Part shown: in pieces, positions 61,877 to 64,000 of the stretch | Position numbering within the stretch: the stretch's first letter is position 1 | How the letters are laid out: each line of letters starts with the position of its first letter | Source: ZC4RG30 sp040508085 | GTDB lineage: Bacteria; Pseudomonadota; Gammaproteobacteria; Steroidobacterales; Steroidobacteraceae | Direction of reading: 5' to 3' | Length of the DNA: 64,000 bases | NCBI GenBank assembly: GCA_040508085.1 | Contig: JBEVNO010000064.1 | Location: 15,592 to 79,591, forward strand | Made by a program: the position numbers and the translations under genes | The notes under the pieces: generated by a model | The model's input: only the letters and a program-made list of their open reading frames with translations | Told to the model about the DNA's origin: nothing | Database searches by the model: none

Positions 61877-62659
61877 ATGCGTCATTCAATACTCCCCATC
61901 ACCGCGGTGAGCGCGCTGGCATTGCTCGCCGCCTGCGGCAGCAAGGAACCTCCCGCTACGGTGGCTGACGCCACTGCGCCGGTGGAAAGTGTCGCACCAC
62001 CCGTCCCCGCGCCCGCCGAGACAGTGGCTGAGCCCGCCCCGGCCCCTGCACCTGCTGTCGTGAAGCCGAAGCCGAGCAAGCCTGCTGCCACTGCCGTTGC
62101 ACCAAAGCCCGCGGCACCCACTCCGCCACCGGCGCCAGTGGTTCGTACCATCACCGTGCCCGCGGGCACCGTGCTCGAACTGTCCATCGGCACTGCGCTC
62201 ACTTCGAAAACGGCGAAGGTCGGGGATACCTTCACCGCGCAGCTGACCAACCCCGTGGTGATCAACGGCGAGACCGTGATCGCCAGTGGCACCAATGTCG
62301 CCGGCGAGGTGATCAAGGTGGTTTCAGGCAGTGACAAGATCGGCGGTGTACCCGCGCTGGTGTTGAGTTTCGACAGCCTGCAGATGCCCGGCGGCAAGAA
62401 CATACCCGTCAGCGGCGAGATCACGCAGGAAGGCAAGAGCGATACTGCCGGCGATACCGCGAAGATCGTGGGCGGCACCGCCGCCGGCGCCATCCTCGGG
62501 CATCAGGTCAAGGGTGGCGACAAGGGCAAGGTGATCGGTGGGCTGCTGGGAGCGGCAGTCGGCGCGCTGGCTGCTCAGAAGACCGGCACCGAGGCGCGGA
62601 TCAAGGAAGGCACGCCGCTGCAGCTGGTGCTGTTCGCACCGGTGGATATCGTCAAGTAA
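61877..62659 (+). CDS. Lipoprotein with Pro/Ala linker and glycine-zipper segment
   Basis: A 260-residue lipoprotein: signal with lipobox (LLAAC, Cys20), a Pro/Ala/Lys-rich linker (about 25-90), a beta-barrel-like domain (about 90-190; VPAGTVLELSIGTALTSKTAKVGDTFTAQL) and a glycine-rich segment (about 195-235; IVGGTAAGAILGHQVKGG, GGLLGAAVGALAA) of the glycine-zipper kind. It likely sits in the outer membrane or periplasm. It starts at ATG 61877, which follows a short AT-richer leader with repeated CGATAC. Function unknown. Confidence 0.85.
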   Translation: MRHSILPITAVSALALLAACGSKEPPATVADATAPVESVAPPVPAPAETVAEPAPAPAPAVVKPKPSKPAATAVAPKPAAPTPPPAPVVRTITVPAGTVLELSIGTALTSKTAKVGDTFTAQLTNPVVINGETVIASGTNVAGEVIKVVSGSDKIGGVPALVLSFDSLQMPGGKNIPVSGEITQEGKSDTAGDTAKIVGGTAAGAILGHQVKGGDKGKVIGGLLGAAVGALAAQKTGTEARIKEGTPLQLVLFAPVDIVK

Positions 62660-62673
62660 GGGATTCACCGCAT

Positions 62674-62694
62674 CGCCACGCCCCGCGCGTGGCG
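62674..62694 (+). terminator. Hairpin after the lipoprotein gene
   Basis: CGCCACGC and GCGTGGCG arms around a 5-base loop lie 15 bases after the lipoprotein stop. No T run follows, so termination strength is doubtful. Confidence 0.45.
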
Positions 62695-62742
62695 GTGCTG
62701 GCGCGTACTCCTCAGGTAATCGACACCACGCGCGATACCAAT

Positions 62743-62763
62743 GTGATATCATCTGAATATCAC
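62743..62763. promoter_or_regulatory. Inverted repeat upstream of the SPFH gene
   Basis: GTGATAT and ATATCAC form a perfect 7+7 inverted repeat with a 7-base spacer, 16 bases before the SPFH ATG and just before its AAGGAG ribosome site (62766-62771). The sequence stands out as AT-rich. It is a candidate operator, possibly for the ribbon-helix-helix protein encoded after the SPFH gene. Confidence 0.6.
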
Positions 62764-62778
62764 AAGAAGGAGACAACA

Positions 62779-63795
62779 ATGTCCACGCGCAAGCCGTCCT
62801 CCGCGGGCAACACCCGCGAATATTCCGGTCTCAGCCTCCCCGGCTTCCTGGCACTGCCGCTGCATCTGGTGTGGTTCATTGCCATGTTGGGTGCCTTCGT
62901 CCATGGCGTGGAACAGGTTCACGCAACGCAGGCGTTCAGCTGGATACCGGTCGCGGGCGCACTCGGTCTGCTGCTGGGCGTCGTGGGATTGAACGGCTAC
63001 TTCACGCTGCAACCGAATGAGGGGCGGGTGCTGATCCTGTTCGGCAGCTACAAGGGCACCGTGCGCGCCAGCGGCTTCCACTGGGCGAATCCGTTCTGCT
63101 CGCGCAGCCGCGGCAGCCGCAGCGCGCACTCCGAGGGCAAGTCCCTGCCCGTGTCGCAGCGGGACATCGGGCGTGCATTGCGTGCCGTCCTCAACCCGTC
63201 GAGCTCCACCAAGCTCTCGCTGCGGGTCCACAACTTCAACAGCGAGACGCTGAAGGTCAACGACAAGCGTGGCAACCCGGTCGAGATCGCAGCCGTGGTC
63301 GTGTGGCGCGTGGACGATACGGCGCAGGCCGTGTTCGATGTCGAGGATTACCAGAGCTACGTGCAGGTGCAGAGCGAAACCGCCATCCGTGGCATCGCGA
63401 GCCGTTTTGCCTACGACCATGGCGAGCAACAGGAGGCCACCTTGCGTGGCAGCGCCGATGAGGTGGCACAGGCGCTGGAAGAGGAATTGCACCTGCGGCT
63501 TGCGCAGGCTGGAGTGGTCGTCGAGGAAGCGCGCCTGACGCATCTGGCCTATGCGCCGGAGATCGCCTCGGTGATGCTGCGGCGACAGCAGGCCGAGGCG
63601 ATCGTGGCGGCGCGCCAGCTCATCGTGCAGGGCTCGGTGGGCATGGTGCAGACGGCGCTGTCTGAACTCGAGAAACAGAACGTCGTGCGACTGGACGAGG
63701 AACGGCGCGCCGCCATGGTCAGCAACCTGCTGGTCGTTCTCTGCGGCAACTCCGATGCCTCGCCGGTCATCAACACCGGCACGCTGTACGCCTGA
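62779..63795 (+). CDS. SPFH/band-7 family membrane protein with an extra 35-residue segment
   Basis: A 338-residue protein. Two N-terminal hydrophobic segments (about 22-42 and 57-76) precede the SPFH domain (about 76-280: YFTLQPNEGRVLILFGSYKGTVR, EIAAVVVWRVDDTAQAVFDV, YAPEIASVMLRRQQAEAIVAAR). The usual link from WxNPF directly to SLRVHNFNSE is interrupted by about 35-38 residues (107-144) that are basic and Ser-rich. SPFH proteins form oligomeric scaffolds in membranes. A good AAGGAG site supports ATG 62779. The RHH gene follows after 2 bases. Confidence 0.88.
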   Translation: MSTRKPSSAGNTREYSGLSLPGFLALPLHLVWFIAMLGAFVHGVEQVHATQAFSWIPVAGALGLLLGVVGLNGYFTLQPNEGRVLILFGSYKGTVRASGFHWANPFCSRSRGSRSAHSEGKSLPVSQRDIGRALRAVLNPSSSTKLSLRVHNFNSETLKVNDKRGNPVEIAAVVVWRVDDTAQAVFDVEDYQSYVQVQSETAIRGIASRFAYDHGEQQEATLRGSADEVAQALEEELHLRLAQAGVVVEEARLTHLAYAPEIASVMLRRQQAEAIVAARQLIVQGSVGMVQTALSELEKQNVVRLDEERRAAMVSNLLVVLCGNSDASPVINTGTLYA

Positions 63796-63797
63796 TC

Positions 63798-63968
63798 GTG
63801 CCAGCCGCCGAGCGCAAGGCATTCCTGCTGCGGGTCCCGGGGGACCTGTGGAAGGATCTGGAAAAATGGGCCGCCGACGATCTGCGCAGCATCAATGCGC
63901 AGATCGAATTCCTGCTGCGCCAGTCGGTGAACGCGCGCAAGGGGCGCGGCGGCCCGAAGGAAAAATAG
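63798..63968 (+). CDS. Arc-type ribbon-helix-helix protein, 56 residues
   Basis: A small gene absent from long-ORF lists. GTG at 63798 gives 56 residues with a short beta strand (KAFLLRVPGDL), helix A (WKDLEKWAADDL) and helix B (SINAQIEFLLRQSVNAR), the fold of Arc/MetJ-like DNA-binding proteins, then a basic tail. It starts 2 bases after the SPFH stop, so it is translationally coupled. RHH genes of this type commonly follow SPFH/band-7 genes (from memory). It may regulate the pair by the inverted repeat upstream. Confidence 0.85.
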   Translation: MPAAERKAFLLRVPGDLWKDLEKWAADDLRSINAQIEFLLRQSVNARKGRGGPKEK

Positions 63969-64000
63969 CCGCCGGCTCGGCCTCAGTCTCGAGAGAAACC

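Overview
The window is GC-rich, gene-dense bacterial chromosome with short gaps, many 4-base ATGA/GTGA stop-start overlaps and no insertion sequence, integrase, phage gene or CRISPR array that I can see. SthA, HtpX, a BipA/TypA-rhomboid pair, a TonB-dependent receptor, CadC-like winged-helix/TPR regulators and an SAH riboswitch together suggest a gammaproteobacterium. A member of the Steroidobacterales/Nevskiales/Xanthomonadales is my best guess, but this is inferred from gene content only. The region reads as core and metabolic chromosome, not as an island.

Layout. 1-5.6 kb: a pirin (cut by the window edge) with an SDR, a tandem universal stress protein, and an operon of a degenerate SDR, methylmalonate-semialdehyde dehydrogenase and an FMN 2-hydroxy-acid dehydrogenase. 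5.6-12.1 kb: a MoeB/ThiF-rhodanese protein, then the methyl-cycle genes on the minus strand (ferredoxin, adenosine-kinase-like PfkB protein, metK, SAH riboswitch, ahcY, folD). 12.1-16.6 kb: a thiamine-salvage operon behind a TPP riboswitch, containing a TonB receptor, a YkoF-like protein, PnuT, a ThiK-like kinase and a second PnuT. 16.6-20.5 kb: PhzF-like protein, gamma carbonic anhydrase, a degenerate beta-lactamase-fold protein, a ModF-like double ATPase and tRNA-Arg(UCG).

20.5-25 kb holds a molybdenum-cofactor operon, moeA-moaA-moaC-mobA/moaD fusion-moaE. 25-32.5 kb: proBA, a protein with an acidic tail, htpX, a D-2-hydroxy-acid dehydrogenase, tesB, a ferredoxin-NADP reductase and a small Cys-cluster protein. 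32.5-43.4 kb: a MarR regulator with a palindrome in its promoter, a REP-like hairpin, two ABC exporters, a membrane-anchored DNA-binding-like protein, typA, a rhomboid protease, a diguanylate cyclase and sthA. 43.4-49.9 kb: peptide deformylase and an esterase at the end of an operon for a Tat-exported molybdenum hydroxylase (2Fe-2S, Mo and FAD subunits) with its own cytochrome b, a 54-residue membrane protein and a 130-residue protein. The Moco operon about 20 kb away would supply its cofactor.

50-64 kb: bactofilin plus a zinc-ribbon protein, an M1 aminopeptidase lipoprotein, a YadGH-type ABC pair, an SMP-30 protein with a winged-helix/TPR regulator, alkaline phosphatase, a HupE/UreJ-like membrane protein with an anchor protein, a secreted 11-residue-repeat protein, a lipoprotein, and an SPFH/band-7 protein followed by a 56-residue ribbon-helix-helix protein. 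The most notable items are the two riboswitch-controlled clusters, the exported Mo hydroxylase operon, the 11-residue-repeat protein, the SPFH protein with an extra segment and RHH partner, and several enzyme homologues that lack expected catalytic residues.
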